The notes under the pieces were generated by a model. That model searched no databases. It was given only the letters and a program-made list of their open reading frames with translations, and had not been told where the DNA came from. Positions 1-10,349 of a stretch of 64,000 nucleotides of DNA are shown piece after piece. The DNA lies in contig CM082584.2 of the NCBI GenBank assembly GCA_040954595.2, positions 930,001 to 994,000 of the forward strand, written 5' to 3'. The stretch is from Balanoglossus misakiensis (Eukaryota; Hemichordata). Both the position numbers and the translations under genes were made by a program. The first letter of the stretch is position 1, and every line of letters starts with the position of its first letter.

Positions 1-1027
1 GGGGAAACCAACGGCTGCTGCAGGAGCCATCACCCCCACGCCAAGAAATGCTGCCGCTGCAGTCACTGATCAACCCATTGGAGCTGGAGGCGACGTTGGA
101 GGCGGGGGAATATCTAATCCCCTGGGAACTTCGACGCCACCCCGGCAGCCCTACTAGGTCCAGATCCCCAACCCGTTCGCCGCGACCGGAGCGTTCTCGA
201 GAGGAAAGGCGGGACCGCCCACCTTCCCGTTAACGACCATCCTTTTCACGCTGGGGAGATCTCAGCCCCAGACGTCGATCACCGTTCCGGTTTCCGACGC
301 CGGAACCGCCCAAAGAAGACGAACGCCGCTGGAGGAGCGCCAGGCCGGCCCGAAGGAGCCCCCTATCCTCTGTTCCACATTACTCATCAGGCCCTTCTCC
401 ATGTCCGTTCCCGGGAGGCCGGAGGTCCACGCGCAAACTGAAGAAACACGCCTTTCAGTGCCACCTTCCAGTTATTTTTACTGAGAAGCCGGTAGTATTC
501 CGCGAGCGGGACGCGGTGGAGGCGTTAGAGAAACTCACCTATACTGGCTGTGTGGTCCAGGAAATGAAATACCCGACCTGCTAGACTTCTATATCCGCAG
601 GGGCGGACCTGGACGGATCCCTACGGAATCCTTTTGTTCACCGGAGTCCATGGTGATGATGAAGCGCCTGTGCGTCTTCCGGGGGTGGGAGGTGCCGAAC
701 AGGTTCCGACTGAGCTCCCCCACCACACCAGCGATTCTCATCCACTGGCGTGTCCTTAGCATACTGCTGAGGTGGGTATCCCAATCACGACAGGAAGAAT
801 TCCGGGAAATCCGACCTCACCGGAAAACATCATCAATCCGGACACAGCAACCAGAGAGGACGGGGGCGGAAGCAGTCGCACAGAATCCATCGCCGCAGGG
901 GGAGCGAGGACGCGCCAGGGGTTTTTGATGCATTTTTTATCCCCCAAGCGTGCGCGGAGGAGTGCCGAGTGGAAGACGCGCCCACCACCATAGATGACCT
1001 CACTGACTACGATGTTGGTGTCCCCCC
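1..1027 (+). pseudogene. GC-rich decayed coding remnant, cut by LTR element
   Basis: This stretch is much richer in G and C than the DNA after 5907 and reads like protein in successive frames. Frame 3 is open from about 48 to 583 with one TAA at 231-233; it holds an Arg/Ser-Pro-rich part and then a segment beginning KKHAFQCHLP. The sense then continues in frame 2 (about 575-650, with LLDFYIRRG), frame 1 (about 655-918, one TAG near 755) and frame 3 again (918-1027, acidic, with TIDDLTDYD) up to the LTR. I do not recognise the family; the SR-rich plus Cys/His pattern recalls repetitive zinc-knuckle or gag-like proteins. At least three frame changes and two stops make a functional gene unlikely unless the assembly has errors. 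The LTR element inserted at the C-run at its right end. Confidence 0.45.
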
Positions 1028-1231
1028 TGTTATGTTTCCATCAACATGGGAATAATAATGCGATCATAAGGTATAACAACAACCTATTTATTGATCGGCT
1101 GAAAAGACTCAACAATGTGCTTCGCCTTATCTGGGCGGAAGTGACGTCGTACAGCAATTCATAAACAAGTGGAACACCAACAATGCAACACTAGAGGGCG
1201 CTATATTGATCGTAGCTGTCAGAATACTACA
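1028..1231 (-). repeat. 3' LTR of the gypsy element
   Basis: Identical to 5703-5906. It is preceded in the sense direction by the purine tract at 1232-1245 and borders the C-run of the interrupted GC-rich sequence at 1022-1027. Confidence 0.95.
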
Positions 1232-1245
1232 TCCCCTCTTCTTTA
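1232..1245 (-). other. Polypurine tract
   Basis: In sense direction the tract AAAGAAGAGGGGA lies immediately before the 3' LTR. This is where plus-strand DNA synthesis is primed in LTR elements. Confidence 0.85.
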
Positions 1246-1450
1246 AGATAAATTGTTTCAAAACTTTTTTTGAATACGAATGTCACTGTGAATTGTCCTG
1301 TGCAAACTCTGCATTCATCTTGAATCAGTCTTTGTCAAAATCAAACGCAACGAACATGAAAAATACTCTGGGAAAAATGTGATAAATTTTCCTCTGTATA
1401 ACTCAACTTTCTGTGGAACAAATGGCGTATCTCAATATCAGAAAAAGCTA

Positions 1451-1792
1451 TCAATCAGTCACATAATCTTTGTATCGAGACGGCTTTTGTATATTTGTTC
1501 TGGTTCGTGTTGATCTCAACGATTCTTGGGCTGGTGATGCTGGCGTTGCGGGTTGTTGAGGCGGTGTTCCCTCTGTGACTGCTGGTGCAATATTGTGTTG
1601 ATCCATCCCTGTCTGTGCTGGTTTCAGTTCTGCGCTGACTGGTTTCAGGTGGATCCTGTTGCGTCGCATTTGTTTCCCGTTGTCTAACTTCACGGTGTAG
1701 GACCTAGGTGTGTTTGCTGGGGCTACAACTCTCGCTGGACTCCATGTTTTGCTGATTGGGTTTTGTACATGGACTTGTTGACCTGTCAGCAA
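1451..1792 (-). pseudogene. Integrase C-terminal segment after an in-frame stop
   Basis: This 113-codon open stretch is in the same frame as the integrase core and separated from it only by the TAA at 1793-1795. It starts LLTGQQVHVQNP and contains W..ARVV and RRNRIHLKP, matching the small beta-barrel integrase C-terminal domain of gypsy elements. A Pro/Thr-rich tail follows. The codon after the stop is TTG, so the segment has no initiation codon of its own. It is best read as the 3' end of pol cut off by a nonsense mutation. Confidence 0.8.
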
Positions 1793-2737
1793 TTATGGTA
1801 GTTGTCTGGAGTGCTGGTCGTGGCTGGAAGTCTGGGCCTGCTGTTGAGATGTCAGGTATTGACGAACTTCCTCCCCGTTTCTTGCTGGGTGAATTTTGGC
1901 TGGGAGAGTTGTCTTGTATGCTCTGCTGTTCAGCAACTCAGCTGGTGATGGTATGTTGGACTTCAATGGAGTCGCGCGAAGTGCCAACAATGCTAGATTC
2001 GGATCATCTCCGGACTCTTTGCACTTCATCAGGATGTTCTTCACGGTCTGTACATGTCGCTCGATAAAACCGTGCCCTTTGGGATAGTATGGTGATGATG
2101 TGACTATCGCAAAACCATACTTCTCAGTTAGGCTGTGGAAGTCTCTAGCTGTAAACTGAGATCCGTTGTCACAAACTAGTTTCTCGGGTATTCCTTGCTC
2201 TGCAAATAGAATTCGGAGGGCTCTCATAATGGTACTGGCTCTGAGGTCTTCAAGTTTCCTAATGAAGGGGAACTTGGAGTAGTAGTCAGCAACTATCATG
2301 TACCATGTTTGGTTCACGTAGAATAGGTCTGCTCCAATTGTGTGCCACGGTCGTGGTGGAATTTCCATTGGAATCATCGGTTCCTTCTGCTGGGAATTCT
2401 GGAATTTCTGGCACGCGTTGCATCCTGTTACTAGTCTCTCTATATCTTTACAAATTCCAGGCCAGTACACGCTGGATCTGGCTCTCAGCTTGCATTTCTC
2501 GATCCCCAGGTGACTGCTATGAATGCGTTGTAGCATTTCATCTCTCATTACTGCTGGTATGAGGAGTCGGCTGCCTATCAGGATAATACCATCTTCGATA
2601 GCGATATCGTCTCGAATAGACCAGTAGGGTCGAATATCAGCGTGAATGTCCTTGATGCTATCTGGCCATCCTTTCAGGACTTGCTGGATCAATAATTGAA
2701 GAATTTCATCTTTGGTAGTTTCTTCTTTGATCTCCAT
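1793..2737 (-). CDS. Pol part 2: integrase zinc domain and catalytic core
   Basis: A 314-residue ORF overlapping the end of the RNase H frame. An HHCC zinc-binding domain lies at about 73-109 (IHSSHLG, then CNAC). The DDE catalytic triad is present as D137 (GADLF), D190 (CDNGSQF) and E226 (GFIERHVQTVK). In intact gypsy elements this is continuous with RNase H, so the frame change at 2706-2737 is probably a disabling indel or a base-calling error. The ORF ends at a TAA (1793-1795) and the same frame continues directly after it. Confidence 0.9.
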   Translation of the reverse strand: MEIKEETTKDEILQLLIQQVLKGWPDSIKDIHADIRPYWSIRDDIAIEDGIILIGSRLLIPAVMRDEMLQRIHSSHLGIEKCKLRARSSVYWPGICKDIERLVTGCNACQKFQNSQQKEPMIPMEIPPRPWHTIGADLFYVNQTWYMIVADYYSKFPFIRKLEDLRASTIMRALRILFAEQGIPEKLVCDNGSQFTARDFHSLTEKYGFAIVTSSPYYPKGHGFIERHVQTVKNILMKCKESGDDPNLALLALRATPLKSNIPSPAELLNSRAYKTTLPAKIHPARNGEEVRQYLTSQQQAQTSSHDQHSRQLP

Positions 2738-4901
2738 GTCTCATTGGTGTGATCTTCACCAGGTGGTGTATCTGGACTTTCATGTCACTGATTTCGTTCT
2801 GATCTTGTGGTGACAGTCTAGATAGTGCGTCGGCAAGTATCATCTGTTTGCCTGGCTTGTAGTGTATGGTGAAATCATACGGCTGTATGCGCAACAGCAT
2901 TCTCTGTAATCGGGGTGGTGCCTTGGTCAAATTCTTCCTCTGAATTTGTTCCAACGGTCGATGATCACTCTCTACTATGAAACTTCTGCCGTAGAGATAT
3001 GTGCGAAACTTCTCACATCCGTAGACTACCGCGAGTAGTTCTCTTTCTATATTGGCGTATCGGGTTTCCGCTGGTGTCAGGGCCTTGGACGCAAATGCTA
3101 TAGGTCTCTGTTCCTGTATGAGCACCGCTCCGATTCCCTTTCCCGATGCGTCGACTTGTAGAGTGACAGGCTTCTTACGGTCGTAGTAAGCAAGTGTAGT
3201 CTTTGTGCTGATCAGGTCCTTGATCATATTGAAAGACTTTGTGTGTGTCGGAGACCACTCAAACTCAGTGTCGTCTCTGATGAGCTCTCTCAGTGGTGCT
3301 GTGTGTTCAGCTAATCTGGGTATGAATGAACCCATGTAGTTCACCATTCCGAGGAATGTGCGCAGTTCGGTCTTGTCTCTAGGCGGATGCATCATCTCTA
3401 TCGCCTTGACCTTTTCTGGGTTGGGTTTAACTCCGTCTTCTGTGTATAACATGCCAAAGAAACTACATTCTTTTGTCTTGATGTAGCATTTCTCTTTGTT
3501 CAGTTTAATGCCTGCTTTCCTGGTTCGTTCCATGGCTTCGTGTAGATGCAGGTCATGGTGTCGCTCTCCTGATCCTAAGACTTGTATATCGTCTGCAATG
3601 CCGACTGCACCTTCACACTCTCTGTATGTTTCATCAATTTTGAATTGAAACACATCTTGGCTCATCCTTAGCCCAAATGGCATTCGTAGGAATCTGTAAC
3701 GGCCATATGGTGTGTTAAAGGTCGTCAGGAAGGATGATTCTTCATCGATCTTTACATTCCAGTATCCGTTCCGCGCGTCTAGCTTGCTGAAAAGTGTTGC
3801 GCCTGCCAACTTTGGGGTAATCTCCTCCAATGTGGGTGTAGGGTAATGATCCCTTTTAATGGCTTTGTTCAAGTCCTTCGGGTCCAGACAAATGCGAAGT
3901 CTTCCATTGTCTTTCTCCCGGACAACAAGAGAATTGACCCAGTTCGTAGGCTGGTTCACTTTGGCGATGATTTGCTTATCTTCCATCTCCTGCAGCTCGG
4001 TTTTGAGTCTATCCATTAGTTCTAATGGAACTCTGCGGGCAGGGTGTACTACTGGTTGTACTTCTGGATCAAGAGTGATGTGGTATGTGTAGTTTTCAAA
4101 ACATCCGACCACGTCGTCAGAGCAATCAGGGTACATCCTCAGCAACTGTTCTTTGTTCTTTATGGGAGGGCGGTCCCTGATGGGTGTATTACTGTCTATG
4201 TAGTCATCTGCAGGGTTTCTGTTTCTTCCTGCTGGCTTCTGTTCGTTCATCTTTCTCTTTTCCACTTCCACATTTCTTCCAGGCTGTGCTGTCTTGCACT
4301 CTGGGCTCGCCTGCACTTGTATGGCTTCTACTGAACAGTTTATTTGTATCAGGTTTAAGGCTCTGCTTGCCTTTAACCCTAAAATGGCTAGGCCTGCGGC
4401 GTCAGTTACATAGAAGAGGCATCTGATTTTCCTCTCTCTATGTTCACATGGAATGACGATGGTGCCAAGCTGTTTGATTTTGGAACCTCCATATGCGGTA
4501 AGGATTGTTTTATTTTCCTTCAAGTGCCCGCGTTTTGGATTTCCGTGTTTATCCAGTTTCTCTGGAAATATGATCTTGAAAAGGCAGAGGGGCAGTATAT
4601 TGCTCTGTGCACCGGTATCAATCTTGCATCTCAGTGCTACTTTCCTTTTCTTTTCGCTCTGTGTGATTGTCAGTTTCGTGTATATTTCTTCTTGTCTGTT
4701 GATGTTGTCCAATGCATTTATTTCGATAGTTCCAACATCTAGGACTTCATCATCTATTTGATGCATGTTGCTGCTCGAGCGTGTCACATTATGGATTGGT
4801 TTTCCACCTCGTCTCTGACTTCGGTTCGCTTGAGCTGGTTTTGGAACGGCATACCGCCTGCCAGTGATTAGGTTTCCCACAATTTCGGCATTTCGAGCCA
4901 T
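2706..4901 (-). CDS. pol: Pol part 1: protease, reverse transcriptase, RNase H
   Basis: A 731-residue ORF. The aspartic protease active site DTGA is at residues 95-98. Reverse transcriptase spans about 270-450, with LDARNGYW at 374-381 (first catalytic Asp), MPFGL at 407-411 and IADD at 435-438 as the YxDD-box variant. RNase H spans about 575-695, with the acidic residues in LQVDAS (D583), ERELLAV, SDHRPL and LADALSRL. The first Met is internal to the gag overlap, so it is only the start of the open frame; the real product would be a Gag-Pol fusion. The frame ends about 40 residues after RNase H, where integrase continues in the next frame (+1), overlapping 32 bp. Confidence 0.92.
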   Translation of the reverse strand: MARNAEIVGNLITGRRYAVPKPAQANRSQRRGGKPIHNVTRSSSNMHQIDDEVLDVGTIEINALDNINRQEEIYTKLTITQSEKKRKVALRCKIDTGAQSNILPLCLFKIIFPEKLDKHGNPKRGHLKENKTILTAYGGSKIKQLGTIVIPCEHRERKIRCLFYVTDAAGLAILGLKASRALNLIQINCSVEAIQVQASPECKTAQPGRNVEVEKRKMNEQKPAGRNRNPADDYIDSNTPIRDRPPIKNKEQLLRMYPDCSDDVVGCFENYTYHITLDPEVQPVVHPARRVPLELMDRLKTELQEMEDKQIIAKVNQPTNWVNSLVVREKDNGRLRICLDPKDLNKAIKRDHYPTPTLEEITPKLAGATLFSKLDARNGYWNVKIDEESSFLTTFNTPYGRYRFLRMPFGLRMSQDVFQFKIDETYRECEGAVGIADDIQVLGSGERHHDLHLHEAMERTRKAGIKLNKEKCYIKTKECSFFGMLYTEDGVKPNPEKVKAIEMMHPPRDKTELRTFLGMVNYMGSFIPRLAEHTAPLRELIRDDTEFEWSPTHTKSFNMIKDLISTKTTLAYYDRKKPVTLQVDASGKGIGAVLIQEQRPIAFASKALTPAETRYANIERELLAVVYGCEKFRTYLYGRSFIVESDHRPLEQIQRKNLTKAPPRLQRMLLRIQPYDFTIHYKPGKQMILADALSRLSPQDQNEISDMKVQIHHLVKITPMRHGDQRRNYQR

Positions 4902-5592
4902 ATGCTGGGCAGTTACTTTTCACTGAGGTGTCATGCTTTTTTCCGAAATGCTTACATTGTTTGGGGTGTGTCTTGTTGGGCTGCCTTTTTACTGTGTTGA
5001 CAGCTTTGCTATCCACAGGATTAGCAATATGGCAATTTGTGAGCGTTTTCATGTGTTTTGTTGTGGCTTCGTGACCTCTAGCTATATCGAGCGCCTCCTT
5101 CAAGGTCAGTTTCTCATCACGCCCAATAAGTTTCTTCTGTATTTCTTGGTGACAGATCCCCCATATCAACTGATCTACGAGTCTTGCTTCCTGTTCTTTT
5201 GTATCCCCAAATTTGCATTTGGCGGCTTCATTTTTCAATTTCGAAAAGAAATCATCAACTGGTTCTCCAGGGTCTTGTCTCATATCTTGGAATTGGTATC
5301 TATGTATGCGATGATTCGACTTCGGCTCTAAGTGTTCGGAAAATTTGTCGAATAGTACTGTGGGGTCTTTCCGCTGGTCTTCATTTTCAAACGACCAACT
5401 GTTGTATTTGTCAAGACCTGGTTCACCGGACCATAGAAGTATGTAGCTAGCTTTCTCTTCATTAGCATCTTTAAGTGCTGTCTTAAATGTTAACTCACAT
5501 TTTTGACGAAAACGACTGAAGGCTATTGCTAGATCTGGCGCGTCCCATTCCATCTTTGGGGCTGTGAAGGGCGTTTGTAGTGCGGCCGCCAT
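4789..5592 (-). CDS. gag: Gag (capsid/nucleocapsid) of gypsy element
   Basis: A 267-residue ORF that starts 94 bp after the primer-binding site. Residues about 20-180 are the charged helical capsid part, with the pattern Y..Q.....PGE....F...L typical of retrotransposon Gag. Near the C terminus is a CCHC knuckle, CRNCGKPNHWQAVC (C235, C238, H243, C248), which packages element RNA. A preceding Cys/His stretch (C213, H220, C228) looks like a degenerate second knuckle. The ORF overlaps the pol frame by 113 nt. Pol lies one base forward (+1) of gag, so expression would need +1 (or -2) frameshifting unless an indel has occurred here. Confidence 0.9.
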   Translation of the reverse strand: MAAALQTPFTAPKMEWDAPDLAIAFSRFRQKCELTFKTALKDANEEKASYILLWSGEPGLDKYNSWSFENEDQRKDPTVLFDKFSEHLEPKSNHRIHRYQFQDMRQDPGEPVDDFFSKLKNEAAKCKFGDTKEQEARLVDQLIWGICHQEIQKKLIGRDEKLTLKEALDIARGHEATTKHMKTLTNCHIANPVDSKAVNTVKRQPNKTHPKQCKHFGKKHDTSVKSNCPAYGSKCRNCGKPNHWQAVCRSKTSSSEPKSETRWKTNP

Positions 5593-5685
5593 CTTGTCAG
5601 GTCAGTTCGATGGTCTTTTCTTCTGTAGTTTTGGTGTCTTGTGTAGTCGATACTGTGTAAAGTCTGCTTACATCTGATCACTCAC

Positions 5686-5702
5686 GTTCACCGCTGCCAC
5701 CA
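5686..5702 (-). other. Primer-binding site, tRNA-Leu type
   Basis: Directly after the 5' LTR in sense direction the sequence is TGGTGGCAGCGGTGAAC. The first 14 bases are complementary to CACCGCTGCCACCA, which from memory is the 3' end (with CCA) of animal tRNA-Leu of the AAG/UAG isoacceptors. The position and the TGG start are standard for minus-strand priming. The tRNA identity rests on recall and should be checked against the host tRNA set. Confidence 0.75.
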
Positions 5703-5906
5703 TGTTATGTTTCCATCAACATGGGAATAATAATGCGATCATAAGGTATAACAACAACCTATTTATTGATCGGCTGAAAAGACTCAACAATGTGCTTCGC
5801 CTTATCTGGGCGGAAGTGACGTCGTACAGCAATTCATAAACAAGTGGAACACCAACAATGCAACACTAGAGGGCGCTATATTGATCGTAGCTGTCAGAAT
5901 ACTACA
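5703..5906 (-). repeat. 5' LTR of the gypsy element
   Basis: This 204-bp repeat matches 1028-1231 base for base. Read on the minus strand it starts TGTAGTATTC and ends GAAACATAACA. It contains AATAAA in a CAATAAATAG context, a likely polyadenylation signal, and a TGACGTCA-like ACGTCACTTCC motif. Confidence 0.95.
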
Positions 5907-7274
5907 CCCCCCCCCCCCGCATGTTTAAAGGTTTCTATAGAAAAGCATTGTTGAGGTTCACAAAACTTTGAAGAAGCTTTGCAACACTAACTTTGGCCAA
6001 AGATTTGAATGTTAAGGTTTCACAAACGGAGTTACAGCTGAGGTTCAACTAAGACTAGTATAAGAGGCTTCAGCACGCCAAGTCTTGTAGCAAGCTTCAA
6101 CACAAAGCTTTTTGCAACATTGTTCAAAGCGTTGTCAAAGGTACTGCACAACCCTGGTGAAGTAGTGCTATATTTTCAATTAAATGGCTTAAACCATTTG
6201 TCTCTCCAACCAGAATTGCACCAGAGTTAAATACACACAGCTTGAAATTGTAAAATGTTGCAAAATCAAACGATCACATCCTTACACCTATTATTAGAAC
6301 CAGAAGTTGAGTCAAAATTTTCCTACCTAGAAATTTTCTTTCCTATGAAGTTTTTTGCTTATTGGCATTCATATGGGAGCCTAGACCTATTCCAGCTGAG
6401 TTGCCAAAATGGCAATGTTGGACAATTCTTCTAATATGCATGATCAAAAATGGCCGCCAAATACCTTCTCTAAAATAAAACTTGGCCCTTTTTTCTCAAA
6501 ATTATGTGTAATATCTAAAATTTCAGGATTTGCATCCATATTGGTTATGTATTGCAAATATGGCAGTGTTTGGCAACTTTTCTATTTTGCATATTCAAAA
6601 ATGGCCGCCAATCACCACTAAAAGTGAAATTTTGCCGTGTTTCCCAAAATGATGCGCAATATCGTATTTTCAGGATTAGCACATTCATATGGGTACCTTT
6701 AACAATACAACTGTGTTGCAAATTTGGCAGTGTTACCGTACTAATCATGAAGCAAGGAAGTGCAACCTCTGTATCCCAAATATATGTCTATCCCCACTGA
6801 TAGGAGTCACAAAGAGCCAGCCCCTCTGCATCATCCTGTTCCTCAAACTCACGATGGGAATCCTTTTCAGAATTCCGACCTCAAAACATCCAGGGATTCA
6901 CCATCATTCACCACACCCTCGTCAGTATCCACCATGTTTAGATCCAATGCCTGAACATGTTGTCTCTTTATCTATGGATTGCGTTAAAGGCCAGTGGGAG
7001 TTTCATCTCCTTTTTTTGCAATTTTGACCATTTTTATCTGGTGCATAATGCTAGAGTACATATCATCCATACAGGATGATGCATGTACAGTGATGGGAAA
7101 TGTATCAATCCACTCCTGCACTAGATTTGCATACAGTGCCATACCTTTTAGGGCTATTTTCTTGACCCTTTTGATAGTCTGCTGGCCAAAAGTGGCTGGC
7201 CAAAGTGGCCAGCAGAGACATTCTTCCAATACCCTTCATAGTGCCAACAGACAAGGCTTGGATATACAACCTGT
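5907..7274. other. Intergenic DNA with two 160-bp-family repeats
   Basis: No supported gene. It opens with the C-run flanking the LTR element. At about 6388-6770 are two diverged units of the repeat that also forms tandem arrays at 7880-8345 (inverted) and 34860-35720; each carries a CAAAATGGCCGCCAA-like core followed by a conserved block near CAGGATTTGCATCCATAT. The short ORFs at 6409-7229 on both strands have no recognisable motif. Confidence 0.6.
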
Positions 7275-7879
7275 GTTGCTTGTAAGGCACACATCTCCAA
7301 TTGGTACATTGGGCCAATTATACTGTACATGTACAGCTAGGAAAAAAATATACTTCATCATAGTTTCCATGGTCAGCAGCTTCAATAACTTGTTGCCTTT
7401 TCTTACTGAACATTTAGACTTATAAAGAAGTATAACAAGAATAAAGTTGTCCAATTAGTGTTGGCAGGGGGGTGGGGGATGTGTTCTCCCATACAAAGGT
7501 GTATAGGTATGTAGTCTTTAAGAAAAACTTGGGGTAAATGACCAGAAAATTTGACTTATAATACAAATAGGTCGGGTTTTGGGCATTTACACGTGTTGAT
7601 GTTATCGACTGGGGCGACAGACTACCATCCGAAAAAATTTCAAGTACCCCCCCCCCCCCTCGGGTGCCGGCCAGTGGGATGGAGGTGATAGAAACTGTTG
7701 CAGATACAATAGAGGCCTACAACCTGAAAACCTTCTGGCTTTAACCGAGGACTTGCCATTAAAGATACCTGTAGGCCCCTATATGCTGCTCCCACATACA
7801 CTCCCAGTCCTAAACCTTGCATCTGATTTGTGGTGCAGATGAATAATTAAGATTGGCTTGACAATTAGCACACTTAATT

Positions 7880-8345
7880 GCCTGTTATGAGATATAATAC
7901 ATACAATCATGGGACAAGAATGGCAAAAGTTAAATTATCCAGCAGGTGTTTGAATTATGCAAATTAGAGCAGTTGTCTAATATTGCCATGTCAACCATGT
8001 TGAAATTGTTTTAGGTACCCATATTAATGGAAACCCTGCAAATTCGATATTACACACCATTTAAAACAAATATGGGAAATTAACATGTTAGAGAAATTTG
8101 GCGGCCATTTTGGATTATGCAAATTAGAACAGTTGTCTAATATTGCCATGTCAACCATGTTGAAATTGTTTTAGGTACCCAGGAGAGTTGAATGAAAATG
8201 CCATTTGCAATGCAGTTGTCTTGTATTGGGTGCCCATATTAAGGCATTCTTGAAAACGAAACATTATTCATCATTTTGACGCAAACAGAAAAGGTGTTCA
8301 AATGTAAATTAGAAGAGTTGCCCAACCCTGCCATATTTGCAATAC
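7880..8345 (-). repeat. 160-bp tandem repeat block (left arm)
   Basis: About two and a half units sharing the conserved segments AATATTGCCATGTCAACCATG, TTGAAATTGTTTTAGGTACCC and a GGCGGCCATTTTGGATTATG core. It is the inverted counterpart of the longer array at 34860-35720. Confidence 0.75.
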
Positions 8346-8710
8346 AGTTGTAGTGACTGTCAACTCGACTACAGACAGTCTCGATGAACACAAGACATGA
8401 TCCCAATTTGCAAGCTGAGTTGAAACTGACTGCTGCAGTAACTTAGCTGTGGGAATGTCTTGTGTGATTTAAAACAATGATGACCAAATTTAACACAGTT
8501 TCTCTGAGGTAACCATTTAGCTTTCAGGACTAAGTTTGTTTAAGAATCCTTTATTCTACCCAAGGAACAAATTTCCTTAGAATTTCACAACTGAGACACA
8601 GTTTACAGATATACAAAAAGTGCGTACTACAAACATAAGAAATTGTTTGCATTTTTTTTTTCTGATGGCAATGCATTTGACTGTAAACAGACATTGACGT
8701 CCTTTAGTAA

Positions 8711-9532
8711 GGGACTGTTCAGTTTTGGTGGAGGGGGGGGCAAAAGTTTGTGTCATTGGTTTTCAAAATCAGGCCGACACCCCCTTCAACCAGGACCAAA
8801 AAAATGATGACCCCCCCCCCCTTTGACAGGACCAAAATATGATGACCCTCCTCCCACCCCGAAAACATTTGCCATCCTTATCTTATGTACACTGACTGTA
8901 TGCAATAAAGGTAAAGGGTCTCCTCACACCTCAATTCTAAATTTCTTAAAGAAATTTATAATTTGAAGTGTATAATTATATAGCGTTGCAATAAAGAAGG
9001 TCTATGGATAAATTAAAAGGACACGTCAATACAATAGTTGGTAGAATTGGTAAAACAAGAAAAGTGGAAGGGGTGGGTGTACGTAGGACAATTTTGTAAA
9101 ATACAATTAATGCATTTTAATGAACTCAAAGGCAAATTAACTTAATGTTGGGGAGGACAAATTTCACTTTTGCCACTCAAAGTTAACATCAGTGGGGGTG
9201 GGATGCCAAGTATTCTGCCCTGGTACACTATATGTGGCGAAGAAATAAGGGGATGGGTGTGGGAGGGGATGTCCCCCTTCCACATAAGAAAACTTTGTAA
9301 AATATGTAGCTCAAAGTTGCATTTTAATGAAGTCAAAAGCAAATTATCTCAATGTTTGAAAGGACCAATTTTACTGTTGCTACTCCACTCAAAGTTAGCA
9401 TCGGTGGGTACATGTATATGACCTCCCCCCTAAACGTTTGAAAAAAAGATGACTCCCTCTTTTGGATTTCAAAATTTAAGTGACCCCCTGGATTTTGCCA
9501 GCCTCCCCCCACCGTAAAAACTGAATGGTCCC
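8711..9532. mobile_element. Harbinger-like non-autonomous TIR element
   Basis: An 822-bp insertion with inverted ends: left GGGACTGTTCAGTTTTGGTGG, right (reverse complement) GGGACCATTCAGTTTTTACGG. It is flanked on both sides by TAA (8708-8710, 9533-9535). The right arm lacks it and reads continuously through the corresponding site near 34430. Termini starting GGG and a 3-bp TWA duplication suit the PIF/Harbinger superfamily (inference). Inside is a diverged ~200-bp direct repeat (about 9060-9200 and 9250-9410) and C-rich runs. There is no coding capacity. Confidence 0.75.
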
Positions 9533-10349
9533 TAAGCGCTATTTTGTCAGTGAAATGGCTCCAATGTTATCCCTCCAACTATAGTTGAAACGGAGTTAAA
9601 TATGTACAGCTTGAAATCATAAAATGTTGCAAAATTGAACCAAGAGTTTGGTCAATGATCAAGTTCTTACAGCTATTACTAGAACCATACAGTCTCACCG
9701 AACAAGAGACATTGGTCCGATTTGCAAGCCGAGTTGGAACTGACTTTGCCTGCACACAGATGTGCCAATTTCAGCGAATCTTATCGTATTTAAAAATGAA
9801 TATGGAGAATTGTTATCTGTGTTCCTATTGCTAGCCTACATACATGTAGCTGTTGTCATTCTAGTGTTTTTTTCTGTATACCAAAATTGCCACACTGTTT
9901 GGGATACTTTTATCAAATGTTATGTGATACTATATCAGCCTGTTTTGGGGATCTTGACAATGACATATATTAGACTTTTCATACACAGCATGAGGTAGAA
10001 TTTCAGAAACGATTAGGTAATAAGACTGCATATCTCATAGGAAATAATCACTTTAGAAGTATTACGATAAAAAAAATCATTTCACTCTTATTGGGAGCAT
10101 ACATTTGTAAAACATACATACAGACATGAATACAGACATAGAGAGATCAAGGTGTATACGATTTTCAGTGGGGGAGGGGGTCCTCCTTAATTGCAAACAA
10201 CTATGTAATGGTAATTTCCCTTTTATAATAACAATTTTTGAGGTATAAGGAAAAAATATCAAACAAAATAAACAAAAAAACTAATTCAGCTATGATTTGA
10301 TTCAATTATCATTCTAAAGAAGCACATATCATTAACTCACAACTAAACT

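Larger units (their letters stand above)
1028..5906 (-). mobile_element. Mag-like Ty3/gypsy LTR retrotransposon, complete but pol-broken
   Basis: A 4879-bp element bounded by two identical 204-bp direct repeats that start TG and end CA. In sense (minus) order it has 5' LTR, primer-binding site, gag, protease-RT-RNase H, integrase, polypurine tract and 3' LTR; there is no env. The order RT-RNase H-integrase places it in Ty3/gypsy. The short LTRs, single CCHC knuckle and K02A2.6-type pol suggest the mag (C) clade; that clade call is inference. Both flanks are runs of C (1022-1027 and 5907-5918), compatible with a 5-bp CCCCC target duplication. Identical LTRs imply a recent insertion, yet pol is split by a frame change near 2706-2737 and a stop at 1793-1795. 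Confidence 0.96.
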
